Shown: positions 1 to 12,100 of the stretch, piece by piece | How positions within the stretch are numbered: position 1 is the first letter of the stretch | Layout of the letters: each line of letters opens with the position of its first letter | Source: Lunularia cruciata | Taxonomy: Eukaryota > Streptophyta > Marchantiopsida > Lunulariales > Lunulariaceae | Length of the DNA: 64,000 nt | NCBI GenBank assembly: GCA_948567375.1 | Contig: OX419758.1 | Coordinates: forward strand, 53,955,473 to 54,019,472 | Direction of reading: 5' to 3' | Made by a program: the position numbers and the translations under genes | Notes under the pieces: model-generated | Seen by the model: the letters and a program-made list of their open reading frames with translations, nothing else | Databases searched by the model: none | Told to the model about the DNA's origin: nothing

Positions 1-2651
1 ATGTCCCAAGGGCTAGAGGGTAAACGCGTTTAGTCGTTTGTTTCTGGTGGGGTTGGGATGTGGGTGGATGGTGATTCCTCTTGAGCCCTTAGGAGATGTT
101 CATAACAAAATGTATAATTCAGCATGATCTCAGGCTCCTTTGTAGCAGCTTGTGCTTCAGCTTCATGAGAAGCCAGGATGATTACATCTGGGTGTGCACG
201 AGTGCTGGGTATCCCAGTCCTCTTGTCAGATCATTTATGTCGCTCTTGCGCACCGACTGAATCTTGTGATTATGACAAAGCAGGTATATCTGGGCAGTGG
301 TAGTAAAGACATGCCTGAACTTCCAGACGACCTTGCGTCTCTTGAAATCCCTTGAGTCCCTTGAAATTCCAGTCGTCACTACTGAACACAAACATCTTTC
401 GGGATGGTTGTAGCCAGCACAAACTACCTTGTGTAATGGTTTTAACCTCCTCGATAGTCATGGAGATCTGGTTTTTGCGGAAGTTTATATGAAGTTGTGT
501 GGAAGTTCAATTTCTTCAGACGGATTTTGAATTTAAGATAAAGTGCTTGTTTCTATAAAGTCAGTTGGTATATATTTACTTCGCTGGTTCAAGCACGCCA
601 AACGCCAACGAGCAGCTGGAAAGAAAGGTTGCATTGTCAGTCCCAAGCATTATAGACAACGTTGTATAGCACGGAGTTCATAACGGTCGAATGTTATTTT
701 TGCTCGTTAAAATTAAATATCAGGTCAAATCACTGGAGCTTCTTTGAAGAGAGTGAGGCATATGCCACAAACACAGATCCATCCAGGTCCATCTCTATTT
801 CAGATCTGTTGTCAGATTCTGGTTTCTCAGCAGGCACAGGGCACTTTATCTGCCGGGCTTTGGTGATGATATGAATAGTTGATGAGAAAGTTTGAAACTT
901 TACCGTTATTGTTGTCGGAAGTCTTCATCATACTTCGTAAATGATTCGCCCTCACCCGTACAAAGAGCGATACAAGCTGAAATGTCAGTTAGCGATGCCG
1001 AAACATAGAGGATAGGCGTGTTGAATAAACATAGATCCTTGAGCGTGAACTCCAAGTCTAGACTTTGCACGGAGGCTGAATCTGGAAGAACAAGCTACCG
1101 AGAATGATGTCAGAGTTGTATTGAGTGGAAGGACCAAAAGGGTGGATCAGAGTATACGCAACCAAATTGCTTATGGTTAAAAGTCAAGTTGATTTCAAGG
1201 AAAAGGAGGGATTTATATAGACTAGCTCATCTGCCTCACCCCTCCTATTCTAACTGGAAGCCTCTTCCAGCCAATCAGATTGGCTAATTGTGTGTAATTG
1301 GTCGTTGCGGATTGCTGCTGAATGGATAGGATTCTTTCTATGTTTTGACATCAGGGGGTTTCAGAAATAGTTTTGAAGGATGTCTACTGGATATATAACA
1401 AATTTTGTAACTAATTGTATTGAACTCTGTAAGGAGATTGAGTGCTAATAAATGGATGGCCCGCAAATGGTGTTCCTATATATTTAATGCAAGTTGCATT
1501 CATTTATAAAAATGAAATGCCATCTTAGTGATGTTTAGGTTACCATATCAAAATAAATGATTGTCAGAAGAGGTAACATGGCTTCTTGAGGGAGTTGTCA
1601 AGGTTTGTGTTGGGTGATTCTGTGAAATTTTTTGGTGGATCCAATAGACTGCTCTCAACTATTCAAACTCAAATTCACCATTGGTATGCTAATGCTCTTG
1701 TTTGTAACTAAGTGGTGGGTTTAGTAGTTTTGCATTGGTGTGATGGTTCATTTTCATAGATTAATGTGGTAAGGGAGATAGCACAAGTTTTGGAAAATGA
1801 TAAATGATCTTTGGTGCACTCCCACAACCAAGAAATTGATTAAGGTAGAGAAATTTTATTCCAAAAGGGTAACAAAAATTTAGCTATGGGAGATCAAGTA
1901 CCTGATTGTAGTGCAGATTCATATTTGGATGCAGAACCAATGTGCGTTGATGGTGCACATTGGCAGGGGCGCATTCCAACAGCGACGGGAGAGAGTCCAT
2001 TTAATCCTAAATTAACATATTTTATTGTGCTACAACTTGCACCAACTAGATTCACAGTAAAGCATGCACTTTATTGACCTTAAATTATAATTAATGATTT
2101 AATTTAATTAATACCAATTTAGCCTATATGAAAATATAGAGTAAAATATTTTTGAAAACCCCGTTGTAACCATGCTCATAGCATAACGAGAGTTATTTGA
2201 TTGGTTTATTTGCACACGGCATAGTACCATAAAGGGGTGAGGTGGATGAGCAGAAAAGGTGAGGTGTGTTTCCTGTTTCTCATTCTTAAAGAGGGTATGA
2301 ATTTTGATGTCTTTTTGACACGAGTTTATGGTCATCTTATTATTGTATGAGATGATCAAGAGTAAATGAAAAAGAGTATTGATTTTTACTGTCTATTCGA
2401 TACGAGTTATGGTATGAGGTGATCAAGAGATAATAGGGGATCCTTCATGTTCTTTGATAATGAGTTAAGGTGAACTTTAGTATGATACTAAATAATTAGG
2501 GATGTGTAGTTCTGGATTCTACACGGGATGCGGTTTCAACTAGGGTGATAGCTCATGTTTCTGAATAGGGTAACGAGGTCACGAGGAGTATGTTAGGAAG
2601 TCACTTTTTTGTTCCTTATCCTTGGGAGATATATGTGACGCTTGATATATT
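1..2651. other. Spacer without a recognised gene
   Basis: Only short open frames (up to 83 codons) occur here and none carries a domain I recognise. The sequence becomes more A+T-rich from about 1400 to 2150. No RNA gene, repeat array or clear promoter was seen. Confidence 0.6.
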
Positions 2652-2669
2652 TGTCTCTGACCCAATATG
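2652..2669. repeat. Target-site duplication, left copy
   Basis: TGTCTCTGACCCAATATG here matches 6412-6429 at 17 of 18 positions. The two copies bracket the retrotransposon exactly, directly beside its 3' terminus on this side. This fits a duplication made during target-primed reverse transcription. Confidence 0.85.
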
Positions 2670-2776
2670 AATAAAAGGCGACCGCGTAGGAAAAATGAAG
2701 GATGGGAAGACCCCATCAAGCCGTACAAGGGAGAGACAAAAAAGGTAACATAGGGCTAAGCCCCAATAGAGTCTGT
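2670..2776 (-). repeat. 3' tail of the retrotransposon (reference copy of the dispersed tail family)
   Basis: On the minus strand this covers the last codons (HTDSIGA, stop) and the 3' UTR. It holds two short inverted repeats: GGGGCTTAGCCC(T), one base off a perfect hairpin, and GATGGGGTCTTCCCATC. It ends CTACGCGGTCGCCTTTTATT. The same sequence recurs at about 23.0, 33.5, 46.4, 48.8, 52.3, 54.7, 63.4 and 63.8 kb. Confidence 0.9.
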
Positions 2777-4046
2777 ATGAGAAATCTGCCCTACCGCACC
2801 TAAGATATCCGAGCTATGCAAGTCGTACTGTCTACACACAACTGGAGCATCCGAAGAAACATCACCTAAGGTGATTGCTCTCCTATGGATTGCACCAGCC
2901 ACTGCCCTCTGTAGAGCAATCGACACATGCTGTCTAAAATATGCTATAAAGTATGAGAGTGAGAGTGGTACACCTTGACGCCTAACATGATAAGCTCTCG
3001 CACACTCCTTGACAAATGTGTCAAATGCCGTGTCCATCGCTCCATATAACTCCAAGGCTAGAGGAACAAAGAGGTGACCTCGCTGCATGCCCCTATACTT
3101 GGAGACCTTGCGACCTGCTGCTGCACTCGCCACCCATCCAAGGGGATGGGTAATCACTCCTCCGAAACTGTATCCCGCGTAGGGTCCGTGACCACAACAT
3201 CCGCTACTGTCACTTGATCATCTCGGACCAAGTATAAGTCTGCCCTGACACGTGTTGTTTGCAAAGCATACGAACACTCCCTCCAAGCCAAGTATCCACT
3301 CTCTCGTGCCATAGTAAACACTACGTCTCTAATGGCATCATGGGTAGCTATCCTCTGTTCTCCAAAAGGACACCGTGTCATGTGGACCGCCGCTGCATCT
3401 AATGTAGAACCACACTCACAAGTGAGTAGTGAAGATGCAGATGGGTGGACCAAACCTAGGTGAAACCTCATCGCTGTAGAGAAAGTAGCCGGTGCGAGTC
3501 GGAAAGCCCTAATGCACGGTTCGAGCTAGGATCAACGAGCTTGCATGCTTGTCGGAGCAAGAGCATAGACGTGCTCTAGTAGCCTAAGGAATGGACGAGT
3601 CAACTAAGAGAGAATGTGGCGTATGCTTACATTGTCGCTCCATCAAGGAAGACTGTAAACCTCTTGTCCAATCTGACGATAGTGAAGCAAACGGTGGAAA
3701 ATTCTCTCGTGCTCATGGGGATAGACTATCTCTCATTTGCCGCAATAACACCTGGAGAGAAAATGATCCTCCTTCTACCTCTGTCACATAAGTCTCCAAA
3801 ACCGGCCTATCAGCAACCACAAAACGAGAGGAAAGTAGGGGTTCCAAGAGAGCACAACTACCCAAAAATGTTATAAGTGCAATCTCCTCCATAGAAAGCA
3901 AGCCAACCCCACCACATGAGATCGGTAGAGCCATTTGTCTACGTGCCAAATCCCCTGTCATACACTCAAAAGTCACTGGTCCAATAATATCACCAAAGAC
4001 TCTCATAATCCTCCTATCAAACGCTCTCAAACGTGATAGGAACGAA

Positions 4047-4065
4047 GGGGGGGGGGGGGGGGGGG
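4047..4065. repeat. G19 homopolymer inside the RT region
   Basis: A run of 19 G (C on the coding strand) separates the frames 4717-4091 and 4030-3713. Its length is likely variable and it is one cause of the frame break. Confidence 0.9.
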
Positions 4066-5893
4066 AGACTATACGGATGAGGTAGGATGGTCAACGAGCA
4101 ATACTAGAAGAGAGTATACCAAATGCCACTTGCGGATCTCCTAGTAATGGAAGGTCACCCACATGGAAAACATCCTCTGCAAGGGCATCGTCCAAGAAGC
4201 GTGTGACAAAATCCTCCGATCCTACTGGCACTCCAAGAACACGAAGTCCATCTGTGGATGTGATACACCCCTCTGAAAGCTCAAGGTGTGGAGGGATACC
4301 TAAAGGGGACCATGCCCTACACTTTGACACCTTGACTCTCAAGCTTACTAGATGTAGCTTGGTAGTCAAGTAGTCAAAAGCCTGCCTAATCTGATCTACA
4401 AGGCATACAATGTGTGTATCATCTGCCAAGGAGGGAAATACACAACCTGGCATGGCCAAAGTAATAGATAGGAGAGCTCTAAAGTGAGCCATGGCAAATA
4501 AGTGCCCTCCCAAAGGATCTCCCTGACGTGTACAAACAATTGATTCCAAGACGGTGACTCCCTCTTGTGAACCACCATGCTGGTAGTAAAGAGAAGCATG
4601 AGAGCCATAAAAAGACCGCACAAAAGGAATGAGACTCGCCAAGGATCCACCAGCCTCCCTAAGCTCTCTAAAGATGGATGCACGTGAGACGCTATTAAAA
4701 GCATTCTCAACATCCACCTGTAGGATGACCCACTCCGGATGGATATCTAGGAGTGCTCTAATGCTTAGAGATATAGCCTCACATCCTCTAGGTGTAGCTA
4801 CTCCAAACTGATGTGGACTAAGGTGCTATCGAAAGTGAGAACGATGCTGAAGGACAATGGTACGACTGACCAAACGCAAAAAGATCTCTCCAATAGCAAT
4901 CGGTCTAATGCCTCCCGTGTCCTTCTCCATCGTGAGAAGTTGACTAGCACCTAACACCCGACTAACAGACATAGGAATGTCTCCTCTCGCTATTGTTGTA
5001 GCCACCTGAAACAACTCGGTAAAACCACTAGAAGGATCATCTGCCTGGAAGCAATCTCTAAGGTGCTCATAAACCATCCCTGACAAGCCTCTTGAGGAAA
5101 AGCAAGGGGCAATGCACAATGCTTGTGCAAATAGCGACCTATCAAGACATAAAGGCTGCTCAGGCTGATAATCGAAGACCTCTAGTGGTAGTCCCTCTAC
5201 TGCTATAGGATGCAATGAGCGTAGGGAAGAGATGGTCTCATCAGTAGGACTCGCTATAGACAAAGTGTGTAGCGCTCGTGCTGCTCTACTAAACTCTCCC
5301 GCCTTACCCAATGTCCTACATCGTTGTAATCGAGTGGAATTTGTGGTATCCTATGGTGATGCATGTCTCCTAAATCATGTAGCCCTAACAGACTCCTCTT
5401 GAAGGGTTGCACAATCCCCCGCTCGGAATTGACGAAATCTAGCCGCCACCTCTCAATGCCCCGCACGTCCCTCCTCTAGCATAATGAAGACACCATTGAG
5501 GGAGTAGGAGGAATAGGAACCATGCTAACTCGTCCAAGGGATCACGTGCCAAACGATCCAGTGGTAGGCCAAAAGCCTGTCTAGCCTCATCATGGAGTGT
5601 GCGGGGTAGCCTATGGAATAGACATGGACATGGAAAACTAGTCTCAAATAACCCCAAAATGCAACCCGCCTGAGAAGCTAACCACTCATATGACTTGATT
5701 GGTATCCCTAGAACGATCAACGAAGGTATAGAAGAAGCGTGCGTAATCCAGAGTGTCACTGTTGTCGATGTGGTCGCTCATCTCACATGGGCATCCCAAG
5801 TGGTCCAATCATAGTCCTTGTGCATCCTTTCCACATGGGTCTTTACCCCTTGCGAGGTAAAGCATCGGTGACACACCGGGCATGGTGTATCCT

Positions 5894-5941
5894 GATCCGC
5901 TCTAGGCGACCCCACATGATCCGCTCTAGGCGACCCCACAT
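5894..5941 (-). repeat. 24-bp in-frame tandem duplication in the retrotransposon N terminus
   Basis: GATCCGCTCTAGGCGACC and the next six bases are repeated exactly (5894-5917 and 5918-5941). The protein therefore reads HVGSPRAD twice, immediately before the zinc finger. Confidence 0.9.
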
Positions 5942-6411
5942 GGGAAGGTGTAGCCATGGCTAGCACAAGAATAGTGGTAGTAAAACATGCTGCTCCTCTC
6001 CGTATCTCCCCATATCTGCAAAATCACAACCCCTCACATCCCAACTCACATAAAAAAACAATCCCTCCAAACCCTAAAATCTATAAGCTCTCATAACTTT
6101 CAATTTCTATCTCCAAAATTTTTAAACTAAACTCCAATAGAATTTAATCATGAAAACCAAGAGATTGAAAATGAAAATTCACTACACATCACTCTCAATG
6201 TATAATATCACTCTAAAACTCCAAAAAAAACTAAAAATATTCATAACTTTCTACTCCATTTTCCATAGTATTCAAGCTAGGTGCCCGATGACACCGAACT
6301 TGAAAAACGAAGAGAATCTACTATTCACTCAAATGCTATATGGCAGGGAGCACTTATTGAAATTATAGAAATTATTTCACGTCTCTCCCTCTCCTCTCCC
6401 GCAGCCCGCTC

Positions 6412-6429
6412 TGTGTCTGACCCAATATG
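6412..6429. repeat. Target-site duplication, right copy
   Basis: TGTGTCTGACCCAATATG pairs with 2652-2669 (one mismatch) and marks the 5' end of the retrotransposon. Confidence 0.85.
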
Positions 6430-7923
6430 TAGGGATGGTGTTAGAACTTATTATACTAAACGAGAAGTTATCACTTTCACTTTTCTATTTATAATACCTT
6501 TTAGTCAATTAATGGGTGTCCATTGCTATGCAGAGAAGAATACTGGTTGATATAATTCAAAGGAGAGTAATCACGATATTCTTCGGGAGCACTAACCGGT
6601 GGAATTTCAAATGAGAGCATTAGTTAGTATGTTCCACAGTAAATGGTGTTAGTAGCATTTGAATATACGATTAAATATACAAAACATTCAAATGTGAACA
6701 GTGATTAATGCAATCCATGGTAAATCTTGTTGGTATCATTTAAATAAAGGCATAAGTTTTCCAATGGTATGAACACCATTTAACTTATATAGTTTTGACA
6801 TTCTAGATTGTAGATGCTGTTGGGCAAATTTCTCATTCCAATCACGGTTGGACCTTACCCTGATTTTAACTGCAAACTTGCATCCTTGTGTGACCCGATG
6901 CGGCCTTCCCGTCCTTTATGTTCCCATGCTTTCTGTAGGAGAGCTTGTGTCTTCTAACTCTTATTCCTCGGCTGGCTCTGTCGGATTGTGAGTGCGGAAG
7001 TAGTGCCCGTGATTGAGTCCACAGTGAATTGTGATTCCTTGAGCTGTATTGGATTTTCTGAGATTAGCGACGTTTCATTTGGATGCCAAATTTGCATTTG
7101 CTTTCTGACTAAGTCTGCGACCCCTCAAAAGACTATGGATGAATTGCCACGAGCAATCTTCTTATTTTGTTTGAAGAAGTAAATTGATAAACAAAAATCA
7201 GGTGTTTACCAGTTAAAATTGTCTTAAAGAGGCAGAAGGAACTGCATGGCAAGAAGAATTTTACCACGCTTTCATCACAAGGAGACAACTACAGCTTCAC
7301 AAGAAACGTCAACGCAGAAAGGCACTGCAGCACATCAAAATTGAAAGGCGAAATCGCGAGTATTTATAACTGTACGTATATTACAGACTTGAATGTAACG
7401 ATCCCCTAGATCTAAACTGTTTCACTGTACAAACCAATGTTGGTGCTTGATCGTCCGATACTTTTCACATGAGTCTCTTCTCCAAGGACTATGAACATTA
7501 GATAGATATGAAGCTTCTCATGATCAGTTCCAAACGTTCTAGATCACAACTTAAATCGTTCGATTACGATCAATAATCGACTGTCAAAACTTCGATGTTC
7601 ATGTCGAGACTGTTGGTCGAGTTTGTATGCACCACACATTAGGTCGTGTAATCTACTTTCTACCAGTGTACACGAAGAGAAGAATCTACAAATACCGACA
7701 GTCTTCTCTTAGAGAGAGGAAGATGAGAGACCTTTTAATATACAGATCTAATTGGAAATTCTTGCTTTAGATTGTATAAGTCAGCAAGATAAGTAGTCAC
7801 TGATGAAGATTCCCCATGGAGTTCAATTGAGTCCTCTCGAGCATTGCCAACAGTAAGCTGTACTCGGGATCGACGTATAATACAGCTGGACAAGTGATTG
7901 ACAACTTATCTTGCTGGAAACGG
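6430..7923. other. Spacer; 3' flank of the BYPASS1-like gene
   Basis: No coding region can be supported. The last few hundred bases next to 7924 probably hold the 3' UTR of the minus-strand BYPASS1-like gene. Confidence 0.5.
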
Positions 7924-9135
7924 TCAGATGGAAAACGCATGGTATAGTGGGCGGCGCTCGAAGAAGTCCAAAACTTTTTTCCTCCTTTCGATGATTTCTG
8001 TAAACATGTCATTGAGTTGTGCGGAAATCCTGTCCAGAGTTCTAGTCAATTCTGTCAATTTCTGCTTCTTCTGCTCCAATAAATTCCGGATCTTCTCAGC
8101 AAAATCCTTCCCAGGCACGAACTTTCCTTCTTGAAGCCCCCCCTCTAGCTCAGCACGCAGTGATATTAAAGAGCTCTGCAGACTGTTTAAATCTTGCAGC
8201 TTCATGAAACTCCTCTTCATAGTACTAGATTTCTCGAGGTAATCTATGCCCTGCTCCACCTTCTCCTTCAACCTAAAGAAACAGGTCGGCCATGGAGATG
8301 GAGATGTTGAGATCTTTTGCTCCCTGAGATCCGACTTTGTGTACAGGTCCAGGTTGATATCCGTCGGGCACTGTTTATCACCAGCCTGCCCCGTGATAAT
8401 CCACAGCAAAATGTACGACACAAAGCTCGTCACCACCTGAACATCGTACAGCACTACCGACACTTCTCGTTTCTTCTTCTTCATTTGTGTAGCAGGAAGA
8501 GGAACCACACTGAAAGTCCGAGGCAACGGGCTATTTGGCTTAAGTGGCTTGCCTCCCAAATCATACTTCGGCAGCAATTCCACCCACACACACTTAGCTG
8601 CATTTGTTGCGTCCAGTCTATCGAGCTCTTTCTTGCATTCTCCCAGTGGTTTCAGGTAGCTCGAAGAATCCAAAGCTTCAAGATTTTGCAACTGCGCAAC
8701 GGCCAACATCAGTCTCCTCAAAACCAAGTCCATGCTCATCTGGTAGGACTCCAGTTGATTCAGTCCTTCCCTCAGATTATTGCAAGTATCCAACAAGCTC
8801 ATGCTGACATCGAGATAATCGTTAAGAGAATCAGGACCTAGGGTGGATTTAGCCGGAAGCCATATCGTTTCAACTAGTGCAAACGTTTCTAGGTGGACTG
8901 AATGGAGGAAGGATACACCTAGCACCAACCAATCGACCTGAAAACTCACAGAATCCTTGCACAGGGAACTCTCCAGATTACGTAGCCCGTCTCCCAGAGT
9001 TTCGTAGAGTTTATTTGTTTCTATTTTCTGCAGATTTCGACATTCTACGGCAGGCTGCTCCTGCTGGTCATGAGGTTTGGTGCCGTGTCCAGATCTATCT
9101 GGACTCCGGACCTTGTTCATCACCTTGTGAAACAT
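7924..9135 (-). CDS. BYPASS1/ROH1-like protein
   Basis: A 403-residue single-exon gene. The frame stays open to 9246, but the first ATG is at 9135 (MFHKVMNKVRSPDRS) and the added upstream part is low-complexity, so I start there. The N-terminal half carries the family hallmark YLDVSMSLLDTCNNLREGL followed by heptad-like helices (QLESYQMSMDLVLRRL). A hydrophobic stretch (VVTSFVSYILLWIITG) lies near the middle. The C-terminal third is a helical, charged coiled-coil-like region (FRLKEKVEQGIDYLEKS...LTRTLDRISAQLNDMF). BPS1 relatives are plant-specific; Arabidopsis BPS1 limits production of a root-derived mobile signal, and ROH1 relatives bind exocyst subunits. The biochemical activity is unknown, so only the family call is made. 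No intron is needed, as is usual for this family. Confidence 0.85.
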   Translation of the reverse strand: MFHKVMNKVRSPDRSGHGTKPHDQQEQPAVECRNLQKIETNKLYETLGDGLRNLESSLCKDSVSFQVDWLVLGVSFLHSVHLETFALVETIWLPAKSTLGPDSLNDYLDVSMSLLDTCNNLREGLNQLESYQMSMDLVLRRLMLAVAQLQNLEALDSSSYLKPLGECKKELDRLDATNAAKCVWVELLPKYDLGGKPLKPNSPLPRTFSVVPLPATQMKKKKREVSVVLYDVQVVTSFVSYILLWIITGQAGDKQCPTDINLDLYTKSDLREQKISTSPSPWPTCFFRLKEKVEQGIDYLEKSSTMKRSFMKLQDLNSLQSSLISLRAELEGGLQEGKFVPGKDFAEKIRNLLEQKKQKLTELTRTLDRISAQLNDMFTEIIERRKKVLDFFERRPLYHAFSI

Positions 9136-12100
9136 CTCCTTGACAACGAAAAATTGATGATATGGTGCCAGCGTTGTGTTTCCAGAACCTCGTCCTCCTC
9201 TCCTCTCTCTCTCTCTCCCTGTGTCTGTCCCAAATAAGCTGCACAAATCTTATACACAAGGTCTATAGCTCTATTTTCTTCTACTAGAGGTCTAATGAAA
9301 GATCCCTCTCTCTCCCTCTTCAGAAACAGATCAAGGAATTCCTCGGGATGTAACGAAATGACATGAAATGCTATCCGCACTGTCAAAAGGATAGGAAATC
9401 GGAAGAGCTAAATTCCGAGCAGTTGATCCCCCTAAACCTAGAATGGATACGCTCCACTGCTACGCGGTGAATTCTAACAGTCCGGTGACACGTAAAAGCT
9501 CGAGCTTTAAACTCTCGACTAGAGAAGATTCACAGAAGCACGCTCACGAGAACATGGGCACTGCTACCGCAGTACACTGCAGTTACGCAATTCTCGACGA
9601 TCATGAGATGCAGATGATGATAAATTCCCAACTGTGAGATTGTTATCGCCAATATAATATAAGCAAGCACGCCCTTCACAAAATCCTGACAGTGTACGGG
9701 ATGAACGTTGCGGGGATCTCAAGAGAACTTCAACATGGTTGCTTTGCTTCTACTTGGCTTTACCATGTGTGGTCAACTGCCCCCGACTGCACCCAAGCCG
9801 ACCATTGACTTCGCAGCGCGTCTCTATGTCACTGTCTAGAAAGCACACAACAAACGTAACTTCTCCGTTACATCATGTCATCTCATCCGTGTGACAAGCT
9901 TTCCCACAATAGATTCCTCTCAAGCACCTGGGCCCACCCAATGGTGCCAGCTTTGAGCATGAACTTTCCGATGTCAGGATGCGAACTTGCAAGAGTAGGC
10001 AGCGTGATCTTCAAGCCATCTACAATGTCATCCGGAAGTGGATCACCTTACGAAGTATCAAGAGTCAAATTTGTCACTAATGGTCTGCTTCAGATGCGGT
10101 GATTAGTTGCTAAAACACGTGACCTTGCCACTCTTAGGACTCTTGGTATGATTGTTCTTGAGCACATCTCAAAGTTTGATGAGATTTAAGCCTGTGGTGA
10201 TCGTGGATTCCTTCTTTCTTCACAAGCAGCGATTTCATGATCACTTTTTGTGCGTACGTGTTTCTTTCCAGTGCATGCACGGAGTTCATGACCAGCTTTT
10301 CTGCTCGAGCTTGCGACTGATTTCTTGACCTGAATTACTTATTATCATAGCTGTCGATCACAGGGTAAAATTATACTCATAATCATGCACTGCTACAGTT
10401 CCAAGCTGAAGACCAGGTCAACTACAGTAGTGAGGGGAATAAGACTTCCGTCTTTGGGAGAATTACCCTTGGGCTGCGCTTTAGGCAGAAGGTTTCTACC
10501 TTCAAACCATCAGAGGCTCGCGGACATAGCTCCATGAGGTTAAGTATATGCTTAAGAAGTACGGCAAAGAGAACGATTGCCTGTCCTTTCTAAAGAGATG
10601 CCTTACTGCAGGTGTAACTCATATTGCTCATGTACCAAATTTTATGGAAGTGTCGATATTACGTATATGAAGGTTGACTGTACGAGTACTCCTCTTGTGT
10701 GCTCACTCCACCGTCAGAGACTTAAGTCAATACTTTCACTTGGACGCTGAATAAGGAGTTGCCTAATTCTTACATCATAATTAATGAGACCATAGAAGTT
10801 TCCGACAACTTAACTCAGTCACGATTAATCACCCCGATTCTGAAACATCGAACTCTCTGTTACAACTTTTCAAACTGTTTAGAGTCCAAATTCTTCAGAT
10901 TTGGAGCTCGTAATCGCCAATTAGACTTGGCTTTTCTCTCGTTCCTTCCTCCTGGACCAAACTCATGACCCCACATTTCATAACTCCTGTCCTACGCCAC
11001 CAGCAATTTGGCCTGAGGTTAAATTACAAAAGAGTTCAAGAATTCATTCTAATATTCGTTTTCTGTGCAGTTGAAACCAGTCGCGAGTGAAAGATCAAGG
11101 GATACTCGAGACCTCAGGACCAACATCTGCAGGATGATGTACATGGAGTGGACTGGGAGTTCAATCCATGTGTGAGCTTGACACCTTAAGGCGGACATTT
11201 TGGCGGTCAGAAGACTGCAAATTCCGATGTGAGTTGTCGCATGTGTCTTCAATTCTTGTTGAATAACAGGAGCGCTCGACGAAGTATTATATTCTTTAAT
11301 TAGCCGCATGCAAACTCCGCAGAAGCTGCCAGTTATTGCTGAAATATGAATGTGTGCAAAACTGCATTCTACCGGTGTCTGGTACCCGAGAATGGCTTAT
11401 TTCATCAGCGAAGTGTTTGTTCAGGACCCACAAGTCGAGGATTGTTTCATGCAACCTTACTGTACCCTTTTTACTGGGTAACTAACCTGGGAGCACGTGA
11501 GCCCAAAGTACAATTTCTGACATGAGAAAGTACTTGTGAAGAACGGGTACGAAATTATTTGAACATTCCCAGCTTGTAAGTTATCACAGCTCATGCAATA
11601 TGTGGATTTTAAGCTTGCCAGCTTGACCGTCCATGGTCTTTCAGTTTTGTAGTTCTCTCAATTCTTTGCTTGTTACTTCTACGTCAACGACGGAAATGGC
11701 TAAGAACCTCGACCCAGTACCCTAGAACAGACTCCTCGATTATTCTGAGTTTGCCGCATTTCGAATCCAGGTTTATTGGTTGTCGAATGTCCTGCACTGG
11801 AAACAACTTCCATCCAATTGGACGAGGTTTTCCTGATGTCTGGTTGCATCCCCACGGTATCATAATGAACTTCTGCTGGATGAGATAACGAAGTCCTAGT
11901 CACATCTACGGGGACATCTCGAACCTTCAACAAGCTGCCAAACCTGCGTCTCGGATGAGGGAGTATTTCCACGTCGAGTTACAGAAGTGATCAGTCACAC
12001 AAGGACATGCAGTGCTTCCTCATCCAAATCAAGTGAATCACAAGGCACTCACCTAAACATGGTTACTTCACATACATCCGTCGAACAGCATAGCCGAGTC

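Larger units (their letters stand above)
2756..5957 (-). pseudogene. Retrotransposon polyprotein (zinc finger - RT - RLE), frameshifted
   Basis: The frame begins at ATG 5957 (MATPSHVG). A CPVC...H...H zinc finger lies near 5870-5800. RT blocks follow: DVENAFNSVSR (from 4717), TRQGDPLGGHLFAMAHF, and the catalytic LADDTHIV near 4420. A CECG...H...C knuckle at about 3425-3365 precedes HDAIRDVV and RADLYLVRDDQVTVADVVVT, the spacing of the R2-type nuclease active site. The C-terminal piece (3157-2756) has the KVSKYRGMQRG...PLALELYG block seen in related polyproteins. The frame changes several times (around 5760, 5450, 5300, 4820, 4060 and 3155), so this is a relic. It would have encoded roughly 1070 residues and its own mobilisation machinery. 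Confidence 0.85.
2670..6411 (-). mobile_element. R2-like (restriction-like endonuclease class) non-LTR retrotransposon, decayed
   Basis: A 3.74-kb element on the minus strand, bounded by an 18-bp direct repeat. Reading 5' to 3' it has a leader of about 450 bp, a coding region (5957 to 2756) and a short 3' UTR of 86 bp ending GCGGTCGCC plus a T-rich tail (TTTTATT), with no poly(A). Domain order is C2H2 zinc finger, reverse transcriptase, Cys/His knuckle, PD-(D/E)XK-type nuclease motif and C-terminal domain. Size and order are those of single-ORF RLE elements (R2, NeSL, HERO and relatives), unlike the L1 or RTE elements that dominate plant LINEs. Frameshifts and a G19 run show it is no longer active. 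The exact clade is uncertain; the structure is seen directly and the class assignment is from family knowledge. Confidence 0.85.

Noticed and set aside
8246-9143. Plus-strand frames of 64-174 codons opposite the BYPASS1-like gene
   Set aside because: Shadow frames of a well-supported minus-strand coding sequence; no domain features.
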